64,000 bases of DNA from positions 18,305,231-18,369,230 of the forward strand of contig NC_049983.1 of the NCBI RefSeq assembly GCF_000003815.2, written 5' to 3'. The translations under genes were made by a program, and so were the position numbers. Below the pieces are notes generated by a model. It was not told the DNA's origin. It saw only the letters and a program-made list of their open reading frames with translations, and did not search any database. This DNA comes from Branchiostoma floridae (taxonomy: Eukaryota > Chordata > Leptocardii > Amphioxiformes > Branchiostomatidae). This document shows, piece after piece, positions 49,208 to 59,937 of the stretch. The stretch's first letter is position 1, and every line of letters starts with the position of its first letter.

Positions 49208-52200
49208 GTAGCTCCAGGGTTCCCAGGAATGGGGGGTTTCCCGTTCGCTGTCCTGCCCTGCTGGCCGGAGGATGGAATGGGAGCGTTGAACAGGGCCGAC
49301 ACAGGCTTGCCCTGGCTGTCATCAAAGTTTAGCATCTGCAGTAGATAAACATGTATATGGCTCACCCTACCAATATTATACAGATAGCAAGGAATACTTA
49401 GTTTTTAATCTGACATGCTAACATTTTACATTTTCTCTTAATTTCTAAGCAGATGCAGGGATAAAGATGGCAATGTATTCTGACTAGCTGTATTTTCTGA
49501 AATGAAAAAAAAAAAAAAACTATATTAACATTACCCAACATCAACTTTTCTATTGCACAATCATGGTGTTTCAAGAACTGTCTTCCAGTGAGGGTTAACT
49601 AAAAGAAAGAAGTCTTCACACATACATTTCACCAAATATGAACACTATAACACAACAAATACTTCTAGTGAAGACCCTATGGTAGTGCCACCATTTAATG
49701 GCAGCAGTATTAGTACAGATTTGCTTATCTGAAACAAACTGTTTCATACCATCTCTTCTTCACATGCCTTGACCACGTCTCTTACAAGCTCGATGGAAAC
49801 TTGGAAATATGCCTGCAGAAAATGACAATCAATGCAACAATGCAACGATTGATGCAAACATATTGCAGGAGCTTATACATGAGATATTGTCAGATCTAAA
49901 ATACTATTTCATCTGATATGTTGAATGAGTTAAGTTGGACATTGAAATTGAAAGAATGGCAAAACTAGCTCAAAGATCTGGTATTATGTAATGAGTACAT
50001 AGAATAACTACAATTTGTACATAAATTTGAAGCAGAAAATGAAAAGGAAACCAAAGTACTGATCAAAATTTATATGACAATGAGTTTACCTTTAACAGCT
50101 TAGTCAGGTTTTCTCTGCTGAGTGAGTTTTTCTTCTCTATGTCATAACCTTGGAATGCAACTGGATGGGAAAGTTAAGAATTAATAAACAGAGCTCCAGA
50201 ATTTGTCCATATTTGCTTTTTATATGATGGGCATAAAGCATAAGGTGTGGTAATGTTAAAGCAGACGTACTGACAAAAGAACTGGTGTAAGAAACTGAAA
50301 ATAAAATCACCTCCACCCCTGAGGTGTGGCAAAAAATAAACTCACATCTGGTCTTTTCCTCCTGAGTCCCCTTCACAAGGACAGACAGGCCTTTTGCAAA
50401 ATCATCAAAGTCAATGACTCCATCGTTGTTAAAGTCGTAGAACTGAAAAAAATTAAGGTCAATTTTGTAAGTCTAGTAAGTGTGGGCAAGGGTACAGCTA
50501 ATTATACAGCTTGCACTAGTCAACTCTAAGTACAGGGTGGTCTACTGGTTAAATAGGACAAACAAATACTGTACATTCATTTACTTCAATGAGACTGAAT
50601 TTTGCAGTAGGAGTAGAAACATTTGCAAGTGTTTTAAGTTAATAGTACAAAATGTAGAAACACTATTGCACAAAAACACATTCTCATGATGCCATGGTTC
50701 TGCTACTGCAAAAATGAAACCACCACAACTATTTCAATATCTACAGTGGATCCGTCAATGAAGATTGACATCCAGGTAATAAGATATGCCAAAGAGCAGT
50801 TACCGGTACTCAAGCAACTGGATATGATTTTGGAAATGGTCAGATGTTTCAGATAGCATCCACTATCTTTCATCAGTGACACGTCACAGTGTATCCTGCG
50901 GTACCTGCCAGAGCCTGTCCAGTACCAGGTTGTTGAGGGTACCCAGCGGTCCCAGACAGAAGTTGAAGGTGTCCCTCTTGATGACTGCGTCCTGGTCACA
51001 CAGACATCGGTACTGTTCATACAGTGCCTCCAGCTCAAAGTGATCAACTGTGGAAGATATTTCATTTTTAAGGTGGTTACAAGATACAAGAATTCCTAAT
51101 CATGTTCCAAAATATCAATTAAATTAAATCAACATACAATATGTTAAAACTATACACTCTTTTTCTGTTCTATACAAAATTTGAACCATTTAAAAAATCA
51201 TAGTTTCAGATAAAATGCACAATGTGATTGTTTGGAAACACACATAGCAATTTGCATAATCCATAGAAGAGAAATATTGCTTACTGGTATTCAATCATTG
51301 AGATTACATACAATTTTTTTGTAGGATATAAGAATATATGTTTGCCTTCACAGTTATGGCTAAGCACTACATTTATTCCCTTTTTAAAACTAACTTAAAA
51401 AGTATATATAACATCTAAACTAATGAATTGAGAAGCATATCTCAGATAACCTACAGTGAGTGATTTTCTGTAGCCTTTTGACATGACTCCAGGAGATCGG
51501 CTGCAGACTGTGGTCCCTGGCAGTGGAACCTGGAGAAACCAGGACAGAACAGAAAATCTTAGGATAGAGATGAAAGCATGAAAGCATGAGAGATGAAAGT
51601 ATGCTGTTTCAAATCTCACAATGGCACTTTCTCACTCACTTACTCAATTAATCAATCAAACAATCTTTATTGTCAAACAGCTAAATAGCTTTGCTATATG
51701 AATGCTAACACCTTGGGGCAGGCAGAATACAGAAGAAAAACTGAATCAATTGAAATGTCCATAATACATTATGAAACATGATCAGGGCTCGAAATACTTT
51801 TTTCTACATACCTGCTCTGGTGCAGGTAACATTGAAAATTACCTGCACCAGACAAATTTTACCTGCACCACTCTGAAGTGGAAGTATGGAATCTTTTTTG
51901 GATCCTTCTAAAATTGTTTAGGAACAATTGCTATTTTGTCTTTTATACTCCATAGGTGGTAACAGTCAATGCAGCTGATAACAATCCATATACACCTACA
52001 TTATAGGTCATTTATGTATAAATCCCAGTACATGGACAAGTGCAGGTTAGGTGCAGGTAGACATCAGAAATACCTGCACAGCTCCAATTTTACCTGCACT
52101 AACCTGCATATGCAGGTGGTATTTTGAGCCCTGATGATGAAGAAAGGAGGAAAAACTGAATCGTGTCCTTAAATGCAATGTACTTCCCTACAGGTCATAT

Positions 52201-54237
52201 GTAGTAAATGTATGTACATCTTTTGTCGATTCTAACCCCTCCACACAAGAGACTGCTCTACGATAATGCTGTTGTGATTCGTCCCTCTAACTGACCTGTG
52301 AAGAGTGGTTTGAACAAGGCTGCCCGCGGACTGGCCAGCGGGGGGAGGGGGATGGTGATCTTGATGAACATGTGACTCTTGTCGTGGATGTCCAGCGGTT
52401 CACACCTCTCACACACGTCATAGTCCACACAGTTTCCACACTGGGATAAAATTTCAATATAACAAACAACTCCAACTACAACATAACAAACCTGATATCT
52501 AATCCAACAATAGTGAGACATTTAGATATTTCCTAGTATAAAAGCGAGAGCTCTGATTGGCTCAGAGTTGCACTGGTTTGCAACAGCAGAGATGAAAGAA
52601 GAATTTGAAAGTTTGATCCCTTAATTACACCTCTTCTATAAAATATTCAACACCCAATCACATTAATGATGTCATGGCCATGGACATGAATACTAATGAC
52701 TTACTATTCTTTAGGGAAGTGATCAGAGGACTTAACTGGAGCCAGCTATAGAGATTAGGATGGGTTGGTGCCTACCACGGTTGAGTTCAAAGTTCTTTTT
52801 ATTTAAGACTTTGTTGGGAATAAAAATGACCAGGCAAGGATGAACTGAAACTGAAACAAAATATTTGAGTATGTGACATGACTGTCCTAAAAAGTCTGAG
52901 GAAGAACAGGTCTTTTGTAGCATATTCTACTATGAAGCTTTTGGCGCATAAGTCAGCCAAATGAATAAATAAATGAATTGATAAAAGTTAGTGCCTACAT
53001 ACCTTGTACCTGGTGCCACACACAGGACTGTTGTTACAGATGTTACAGGTGATCCCTCTGTGCACATAGCCCTCTGGGGAAAACAATTTAACACAGACAT
53101 GTTATAGGCTATTCTACATGAAGCTACCTTGACCCAATAACTTAAGGGGTAAACTTCACCACTCATATGTTATACAGACTAAGATTTAGACAAATACATT
53201 TTGGGTCATTGACATCAGTAAAGGGCAAACAAGTGTATGAAATGTAGAAAGTTCTGTAATACCTGACATTAGACCATTGTATCAGTGGTTTGGGATTTTT
53301 GTGCCTGTTAAGTTAAAAGTTTTGACTCTCAACACAGCCCACCTTTTCTAGCCTGGTCCTCAGCAATGTTGTACAGAAGGTTGAGAATGTTCTGACTCTC
53401 GGCAGAGTTGATGCTGGTCCCCCCCACATCCTCCGTGACTTGGTCCGCTCCGCCCAGCGCCCGGAGGGTCAGGATGGTTTCCCGCGCCTCGTTGAGCGCC
53501 TGCGCCGACTCTCTGCTCAAAACGTCTTCGGCTTGGATGGATTGTGTTGCAGCTGTTGTTACGAGAGTAAGACAGTTGTTAGCACCCCCTCCACTCTATG
53601 TAACTAGTATAGCCCAACATGAATATTAAATGTGGTATGCTCTCTTAGAACTAACGCCTGAAGTAATACGACCTCTTCTTCCACCAGACTTATAGTTGAA
53701 TACAATGTCCATGTACACAGTACTACTACTAATCCTACACAGGAATAGATTGGTTAGCAGCATCAAGGTCTCTGCCTGATTCAATCCTGAGTAACCTACA
53801 AGGTGAAACAGCTGTTAACGCATATGTTAGATAAAATTTTTAAGAGCTGTTCAGTAGCAGGGAAAAGGATCCAAAGTTGTTCCTTCAGTTTTAATTTCTT
53901 GGTTGAAGCAACTGTGGTCAACATGATGCGAGATGGAACATGCGTTTGTGGGTTAGAGGAGAAGTCGCTGCAAAAACTGCAAATATTAAACCACGGTGAA
54001 TATTTCATGATTTACACTACAGTGTACAGCTGATTCAATCCACAATCTGGTATCATTACCTTCGACCTCGGAGGCTGGATGTCCTGAGCCTCGTTCTGGT
54101 TCTAGCCTGTGATTGGTCCCACTCTTCACAGCGGCAAACTGCAGCCATCGGAGACGGTGTGCAACAACGACAGCCACGCCCACACTAGCAGCACCTACAC
54201 AGAAGCCCACCACAGCATTCTGTATGGACTCCTTCAT
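49208..54237 (-). CDS. ZZ zinc-finger and EF-hand membrane protein, exons 1-10
   Basis: Exons: 54060-54237, 53343-53552, 53003-53073, 52296-52440, 51455-51529, 50905-51047, 50346-50442, 50090-50160, 49750-49812 and 49208-49335. All have GT-AG borders with consistent phases. Residues ~8-27 (AVVGFCVGAASVGVAVVVA) form a membrane anchor or mitochondrial-type leader. Residues ~65-128 are helical and polar. Residues ~137-180 form a ZZ zinc finger (CNIC...GTRYKCGNC.DYDVCERC ... HMF). Residues 275-306 carry a canonical EF-hand loop (DFNNDGVIDFDD), followed by a degenerate one (YDIEKKNSLSREN). The last exon ends in phase 2 without a stop, and exons that complete it in phase lie on the opposite strand at 58577-59045. 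The complete protein would be 454 residues. An acceptor just before the ATG implies an upstream untranslated exon. I do not know a named family with this exact order. A calcium-sensing adaptor is a guess. Confidence 0.85.
50767..50882. repeat. Dispersed inverted-repeat family, copy in ZZ-EF intron
   Basis: Contains GACATCCAGGTAATAAGATA, CTCAAGCAACTGGATATGAT and CATCAGTGACAC, the complement of blocks at 45847-45970. Confidence 0.7.
51783..52133. mobile_element. Small hAT-like MITE with repeated ACCTGCAC motifs
   Basis: Ends are CAGGGCTCGAAATAC and the complement of GTATTTTGAGCCCTG, typical hAT-type termini. Inside, ACCTGCA / TGCAGGT occurs about ten times in both orientations. Flanks share only ATGAT, so the target duplication is doubtful. 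Confidence 0.6.
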
Positions 54238-56182
54238 GGTCCTGTGAAGAAATGTCATATCTAATCGGTTAATTGGTTGTTAATATGTTTAAAATATTGT
54301 AGTTTGAAACTACCGTCCGTCAACTTGATATCTTTAAATACCCATTTCTGAAAGCAACGGATATTGGTTACCCCATTAATACAGAAGAACTAGCATTAAA
54401 GTAAATATTGCGCAAGGGCGGTGTTGCATATTGGATAATACTCATTCCTTCAAATTCCACAAAATCGTCTTTCGAAAGGGACGTAAAACGGGGGTCCCGT
54501 GCTCGTGGTGGTGCCTCGACCACGTTCAGCCTCATTACTTAAAATTCATATTGGGTGCGTGGTGGCTGTAAATACAACCGATATTATTATTATTATTATA
54601 AATTATCCTCGGTATTATTAAACGGTTAACATGCATTGGCATAATACCGGTCATAAGCCTTATACCGGTCGATTAAAAATAGTGGAACTTAAAGAGATCT
54701 GCACGTGCAACAATAGTTATTTCTGAGCTGTGCACACTTCAGACATCTAGGTGTCCAATACATAATTTACAAAGCATCGATAACAATGCATTCGAAGACA
54801 ACAAGGCCAAAAGTTTTCAGGTCATTTTCGGGGCAGGCGAGCTCGTCGTGGGACAAACACACTGTCACGTTCATCGCCAGATTTGTAGATAATAATCACA
54901 TGTGCTCACGGCACAAGACGAGCATGATTCAACAGCAATCTTGAATTTCTTTTGGCGACCTACAACTCGTGTAAAAGTGTGAAGAACCGTTGCATTATCG
55001 CCCGGATCTACGGCTGAATGGGTCAAATTGAACGTACGCCGCCATTTTCCCGCCATTTTTAATGCTACGGCCAGCAGTAAAGTTTTACGTCATAGCGGTT
55101 GTGACGGACCAAAATTAAATGAAAATTCTTGTCAGTATACGCCCATTTTCTCATGAATTTTTGTATGCTCATGCAGATTTTTGTTTTGTGCAACTACTAA
55201 CAGGAAAAAAAGGAACAACAGAGGATGTATAAAGGTACATAGCGGCAGTTAATTGTGCCATGTTTCGTTCGACCGGTATTTTGTACCCCCTTCCAACCAC
55301 GCGCCCGTTCTCCGTGCAATTCCGCGGTGTGTTCCAATTACGATATTATGTTTTTAGCAGGACCAGAGAGACAAAATAATTTACACAGAAGAAGTGGCAA
55401 AGGTAAGCTGTAACAGCAACATGTAACTGGAGAAAATGATGCGTTGATCATTTGCCAAAGTTAGCATTGCTTGAGAAATTGCAGTAAACCGACCGGTATT
55501 ATGCCAATGGATGTTACCAATTTATTCCTCCACACATATAATTGGAGGATGGTAAACTGTAAAATTATCCAGGCTATGTTAACGTTACCAGTCATCTCAA
55601 CGACCTCTAAGACACACATTTATTCCTTAAGTCAACGTCAATGCACGATCAAACGCTAATGCCTGTATCGAAAGTACATGTATGGAAACGCTAACTTTTT
55701 TACCAAACAATATTTGGGAGAAAATTTTACGACGATCAGATCGACGTATTAAAGAAAAGAAAAGTTACTCACAAACTTTCACTATCAGAGACATATCCCT
55801 GCTAGAGAAACAATGAAGTAGTACACCTCCCTTGGATCAAAGTCAAGTTGTGCTCAGAAAAGCCTATAATATCTCAAAACACACGGAAAATGTTCCGTTT
55901 GTGTGACCCATCCGTCCGCTATTCAAGAGCCGCGCGCAATGTGCAATAGGGCTGACCTCAGTTCAATAGCACCACATTTGTGAGTAAGAATTTTAAATGT
56001 AATAATGTTTGATTTTGCCGGAAAATTGTTGTAAAAGTGTCTCAAATTACATATTTACTCTTTTTATTATGATATATTAAATCAATTTTGATGATTTGAA
56101 TGGGATTTGGGGGCAAAGCGGAAAACTTTTGCTCTGAATCTGCGGATATGAATATTTACTCCTTTATTAAGTCAGTTCCATC
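54238..56182. promoter_or_regulatory. Divergent promoter region of ZZ-EF gene and NDUFA5
   Basis: The starts of the two genes face away from each other across 1.9 kb, so they probably share a divergent control region. At least one untranslated exon of the ZZ-EF gene should lie here. Most of the middle is taken up by an inverted-repeat element (54624-55518). No TATA box could be assigned to either gene. Confidence 0.5.
54624..55518. mobile_element. ~890-bp inverted-repeat element, copy A
   Basis: Terminal inverted repeats of ~28 bp (AACATGCATTGGCATAATAC followed by CGGTC, mirrored at 55491-55518). The whole body matches the reverse complement of 62878-63767 from end to end, by eye roughly 85 percent. 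A 61-codon frame inside (54871-55056, -) is interrupted in the other copy, so it is not a conserved gene. Confidence 0.8.
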
Positions 56183-56230
56183 ATGGCAGGGTTAGTAAGG
56201 ACAGTCGGACGAAGATTCTTCAGCGCAAAG
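56183..56230 (+). CDS. NDUFA5: Probable NDUFA5 exon 1, on the opposite strand from exons 2-5
   Basis: ATG followed by 16 codons (MAGLVRTVGRRFFSAK) and a GTAGG donor in phase 0. The peptide is an Arg/Phe/Ser-rich mitochondrial-type leader, and MAGL agrees with the MAG(V/L)L start of vertebrate NDUFA5. Its phase fits exon 2 at 46866 (giving [13 protein letters not shown], like KKTTGLVGLAV). On its own strand no downstream exon continues it. It lies inside the inverted segment, so it is separated from the body of the gene. Confidence 0.7.
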
Positions 56231-56439
56231 GTAGGCCTTTTTACTTATATTCGCCATATGAATGCTCAATAAATACGTCTATGAACAGTATATCACACAG
56301 CAGTAACACTCACCTGTATGGGTCTGTCTGAGATTGAGTGTTGTCGCCGAAATCACAGGTTCTTTTCTTGACCTTTCCAGTGGAAGGGGGAGGGGGGCGT
56401 CAAAGATGAAAACTGGAGTGACTGAATCGTTCCTTATTT

Positions 56440-58298
56440 GTCACAACCAGCGTTCCCGCCAGGCATACGTCTTTACGTCTTTGGACGCATTTTTTTCTGG
56501 AAAGACGCACTCGGCTCGGCTGAATGCGTCCATAAAAAAATCTGAAAGAAAGGCTGACCTGTACCACCAGTGTACAAAATGTATCTGGAATCTTTTAAAA
56601 AATCTGTCTTTATAAGAAGGAATCCTACCTGTACAATTTATACTTCAAATTCTTCACTTTCCGGTCATCCCAGTAGTCTGGGCATGGGGCGGAGCGCGGC
56701 ACGTTTTACAACTAGCGGACCCATGTACGACACACCCAGCCACGCGCCAGTCTGAGCTGTTCGTTGCGCAATGTAATTTTTTGTAGTCCGTGAAATACAT
56801 CTGGCAGTCAGCATTCTTTAACACTCAAAGAAATCTTATGCAGCTTTTATATTCTGATATTAACATGATACTAACTTGTCCTCATTTTCACGTATTTGTT
56901 AAAGATTTGTGGGTAATACTAGTATTGAACAAACAAACTGTTCTGCGCGAGTGTTGCACATCTCAACAAAAGTTCTCACGCTGTGGGCAGTTGATTGGCA
57001 GTCGGTATCTTTGACAACAGGCCGCCGGCGCCAAGCAGTCAAGATTGGCCACCAGGTCCAAATCCAATCATCTTAATAACCAATCAGCGTTTGATAAATG
57101 TAATGTTACACTCTGTCATTGGTCACCGGGAGGAAAAAAAGACATAAGTTACCAAGTATTAGCGCACGTGACGTTGGTAGCCGCCCGTGTCGTCTGGCAA
57201 CTTGAGTTTCTTCCGTAGCTGCTAACAATTTACTATCAAAGTTTCCCCATTTATCCAAGTTTTAAAAAATGGTGCACGGTAAATAAGTGAAGAATCCAAA
57301 ACTATACACTTTATTTCTTATTTACAAAATTTCTTTTGTTTCAAAAAGACAAAATTTGCGGCAGAAAAGGGGCCGCAATATTGTTGTCAAGCGTCGATCG
57401 AGTCGGCTGTGCACTAGCGTTGGCCTCCGTGGCACATGGCGCGGCACGCCCCCCTCCCCAGACGGACCGTCGATCGCAGCGCCCAGCACGTTGGGACGTC
57501 TTTCTGGCTACTGCTTCAAGGCTACACCGGCACTGATCACTGCCAAAGAGGCAGCAGATCGTCCTCCTTCGAGTAATGTATAACGTTCTTGGTCTATTTA
57601 AAAAGAAATCCAGCCAAAGATTTCACGCCGAAAACGGGGTTACCTGAGGTCGCAGGAAACAAACGCACGCTCGTGGAAAATGACGGCAAGGCCTTGTAAA
57701 ACCCCACCGATTCGAAAAATTTGTCAATGAGTAAAATCATCGGGCAAAATAGGAAAAAACACGGCGCCGTTATTTTATCGTCTCGGAAAACTATTTGATG
57801 CGGGAGGGCGCAACATCGATCGCATGAGGTAGACATTTTTTTATTTAATGACGGAAAAAAATTGGCATAATTTTTCCGTGGGCTGACGAACTGGCTAGAG
57901 CCCTGTTTCGAAGCATCAAAAATACAAAATTTTCATGTAGACAGTAGACATGTCTGGACAAATAAAACCCGGGCCAGATCACGGAAGGCTGATTCCCTGT
58001 GCTTATAGTTTTTTTGATATAACGTATTTTGATGAAGAGGGTGGTCGTCGATAACTGAAAATGGGAGTAAAAGAGGCAACCGTCATCCAATCTCAAGTGC
58101 ATGATTATCCACTCAAATTGCAGGAAATTGTGTTCTAGAAGGTTTGAAAATCAAAATTTTCCCGGGGGAGCATGCCCCCGGACCCCCCTAGAATGCGAGC
58201 GCCTGCGGCGCTCGTCTCGCGCCTCCGGCGCTCATTACGCCCCTCCCAAATATTTGGACGCATACTTTCAAGAACCTGGCGGGAACGCTGGTCACAAC
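56440..58298 (+). mobile_element. Non-autonomous hAT-like transposon, copy 2 (opposite orientation)
   Basis: The element is 56448-58290 (1843 bp, same length as copy 1). It has the same 16-bp terminal repeats and a different perfect 8-bp target duplication, GTCACAAC, at 56440-56447 and 58291-58298. I noticed one difference from copy 1 (a codon for His versus Tyr near 57700). Two different, intact target duplications show that these were two separate insertions and that later crossing-over inside the element did not produce the present arrangement. Confidence 0.9.
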
Positions 58299-58347
58299 TT
58301 TAGCGTTTTCTAGATACATGTCTCTTATTCTCATGGTATTGAGTTGT

Positions 58348-58450
58348 CTTTTGCAGGCCAAAGGTGACAGTTGTCCCATCATAGTTCAACTTAATTTTAG
58401 GTCAGCAGGGAGTTAAGATTTTGTCATGGTTGGAACAAGCATGATAGCAT
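58348..58450. repeat. Right arm of the perfect 103-bp inverted duplication
   Basis: Reverse complement of 46881-46983 with no mismatch that I can find. It lies between hAT copy 2 and exon 11 of the ZZ-EF gene. Confidence 0.9.
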
Positions 58451-58576
58451 AATGCAAAAGAGAGCGCATCAGTATGTTTGCGGTGTGATGATCTCTCACC
58501 ACGAAGACTGTGAACATGAAATTGCAGTGAATATTTTATGATTGAGTCAGATTGACAGTAGTTTTTCCCTGCACAG

Positions 58577-59045
58577 GAAGAACATGTGGCCAGTGATGGA
58601 GGCCATGTCCCAGGATGCCATAGAGGAGATGGTGGACAATGTCTTCAAGGATGCCAAACTGGAACTAGGAGACAGGTTAGAGAAGGAAATCTTCCTTTAT
58701 GTCATTCTGAGAATACAAGGGTCCAAAAATCGTGTTCTTTAGGGGAAAGGGAATATAGGACCTTACATACCCAGTAAAAGAAGGGACTGTATATTTCTAA
58801 TAGCAGGAGAAATTTTGCTTTTGTTCTAAACATGCATTGTCTACTCTATAGCATATCTGTTAGCTTGGTAGGTCATCTTTAATGGTACATTTGTATGTGT
58901 ATGGTATATCCATTCACTTTGCAAATGTTTGCAACTCTACATTATCCTTGTTTGTTTCAGGATGTCATACCAGGCTTTCAAGGAGCTGAGCACGATAGAC
59001 AGTTCACTGATGTCGTGGTTTGATGCTCTCGGCACAGTGTTCTAG
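58577..59045 (+). CDS. ZZ-EF protein, exons 11-12, separated from exons 1-10
   Basis: Two exons: 58577-58675 (acceptor CTGCACAG, MWPVMEAMSQDAIEEMVDNV ..., donor GTTAG) and 58961-59045 (acceptor TTTGTTTCAG, MSYQAFKELSTIDSSLMSWF..., stop). The first starts in phase 2, just what the end of exon 10 (49208) demands. The helix-loop-helix style continues the EF-hand C-terminal half. With all 12 exons the coding length is 1365 bases, an exact multiple of three. No alternative 5' partner on the + strand is seen. The small exon at 56183 ends in phase 0 and does not fit. Confidence 0.75.
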
Positions 59046-59359
59046 TCAAGAACCCAGCCTAGCTATGAAATTTCACCAACAATAGACACAATTCTACACT
59101 GTCACAGACCACTGGTGTCACGGAGGGAACATGGATGTTGCATATATCAACATTCAAGTGTCAAGAAAACCCCTCCAGACCCCCACTTGGAAAGGGTGTA
59201 CATGCCATACCTGGCTACAAATTGTCATGTATTCATCATATACTGTCAAATTGGTGTGTAGCCATCACTCAAGACAGGTACATGTAGTCACTATATAGAG
59301 AGAAAGCCATTCATACCAGTTTAAGTAATCACCAATTATGTACACAATGGTCTTTTGTA

Positions 59360-59937
59360 CGAGGGGCGTGCAATAAGTAATGGTCCTGACCCACTTCCAG
59401 TTGTCTGATCTAAATGAAATTTTGTATGTGTAATAATTCATATCTCTATGGGTTATGTTGCAAAAGACAGCTCTGAACTAATTGTGGTTTCTGATTTACT
59501 GGTGTTTGAACTTAGTCAGGTGCGAAATGGACCAGGTGTGAAATGGAACCAGTTGAGTGTCGCGCAGTGATCCGGTTTTTGTATTTGAAAGGACGCACAC
59601 CAAAGAAGACTTTTGATGAAATAAATGAAACTTATGGTGATGATGCCCCATCATATGACCTTGTAAAACGCTGGCATCCTGAATTCAAACGTGGCTGGAA
59701 GTCTGTGGAAACAGCTCCCAGACCTGGTCGTCCCTCTTGTGCCATTGATGAGGCATCAGTTGGAGGACCAACCTGGGGTGTCCTACAAAATCGGTGTCCA
59801 GAGCTGCATCAAACGATGGGAGAAATGCATAACTCTGGGTGATTCCTATGAAGAGAAAGACTAATAACTGTGCCAAGTTTCATTAATCTCCTGCTATGGG
59901 AAATGGGTCAGGACCATTACTAATTGCACGCCCCTCG
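59360..59937 (+). mobile_element. Deletion derivative of a mariner-type transposon
   Basis: Terminal inverted repeats of ~36 bp begin CGAGGGGCGTGCAAT at 59360, and the mirror ends at 59937, with TA on both sides (59358-59359, 59938-59939). At 578 bp it is far shorter than the ~1.3 kb of a full mariner. It keeps both ends of the transposase frame. Confidence 0.88.
59543..59864 (+). pseudogene. Mariner transposase, internally deleted and frameshifted
   Basis: Residues from MEPVECRAVIRFLYLKG through RPGRPSCAIDE are the N-terminal helix-turn-helix of a mariner transposase. The catalytic middle (the D,D,D residues) is missing. The C-terminal end (CIKRWEKCITLG, then a stop at 59862-59864) follows in another frame. 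It cannot make active enzyme. Confidence 0.85.

Noticed and set aside
54871-55056. 61-codon frame MAGKWRRTFNLTHSAV... on the - strand
   Set aside because: It lies inside inverted-repeat element copy A, and the matching frame in copy B has an in-frame stop, so it is not conserved.
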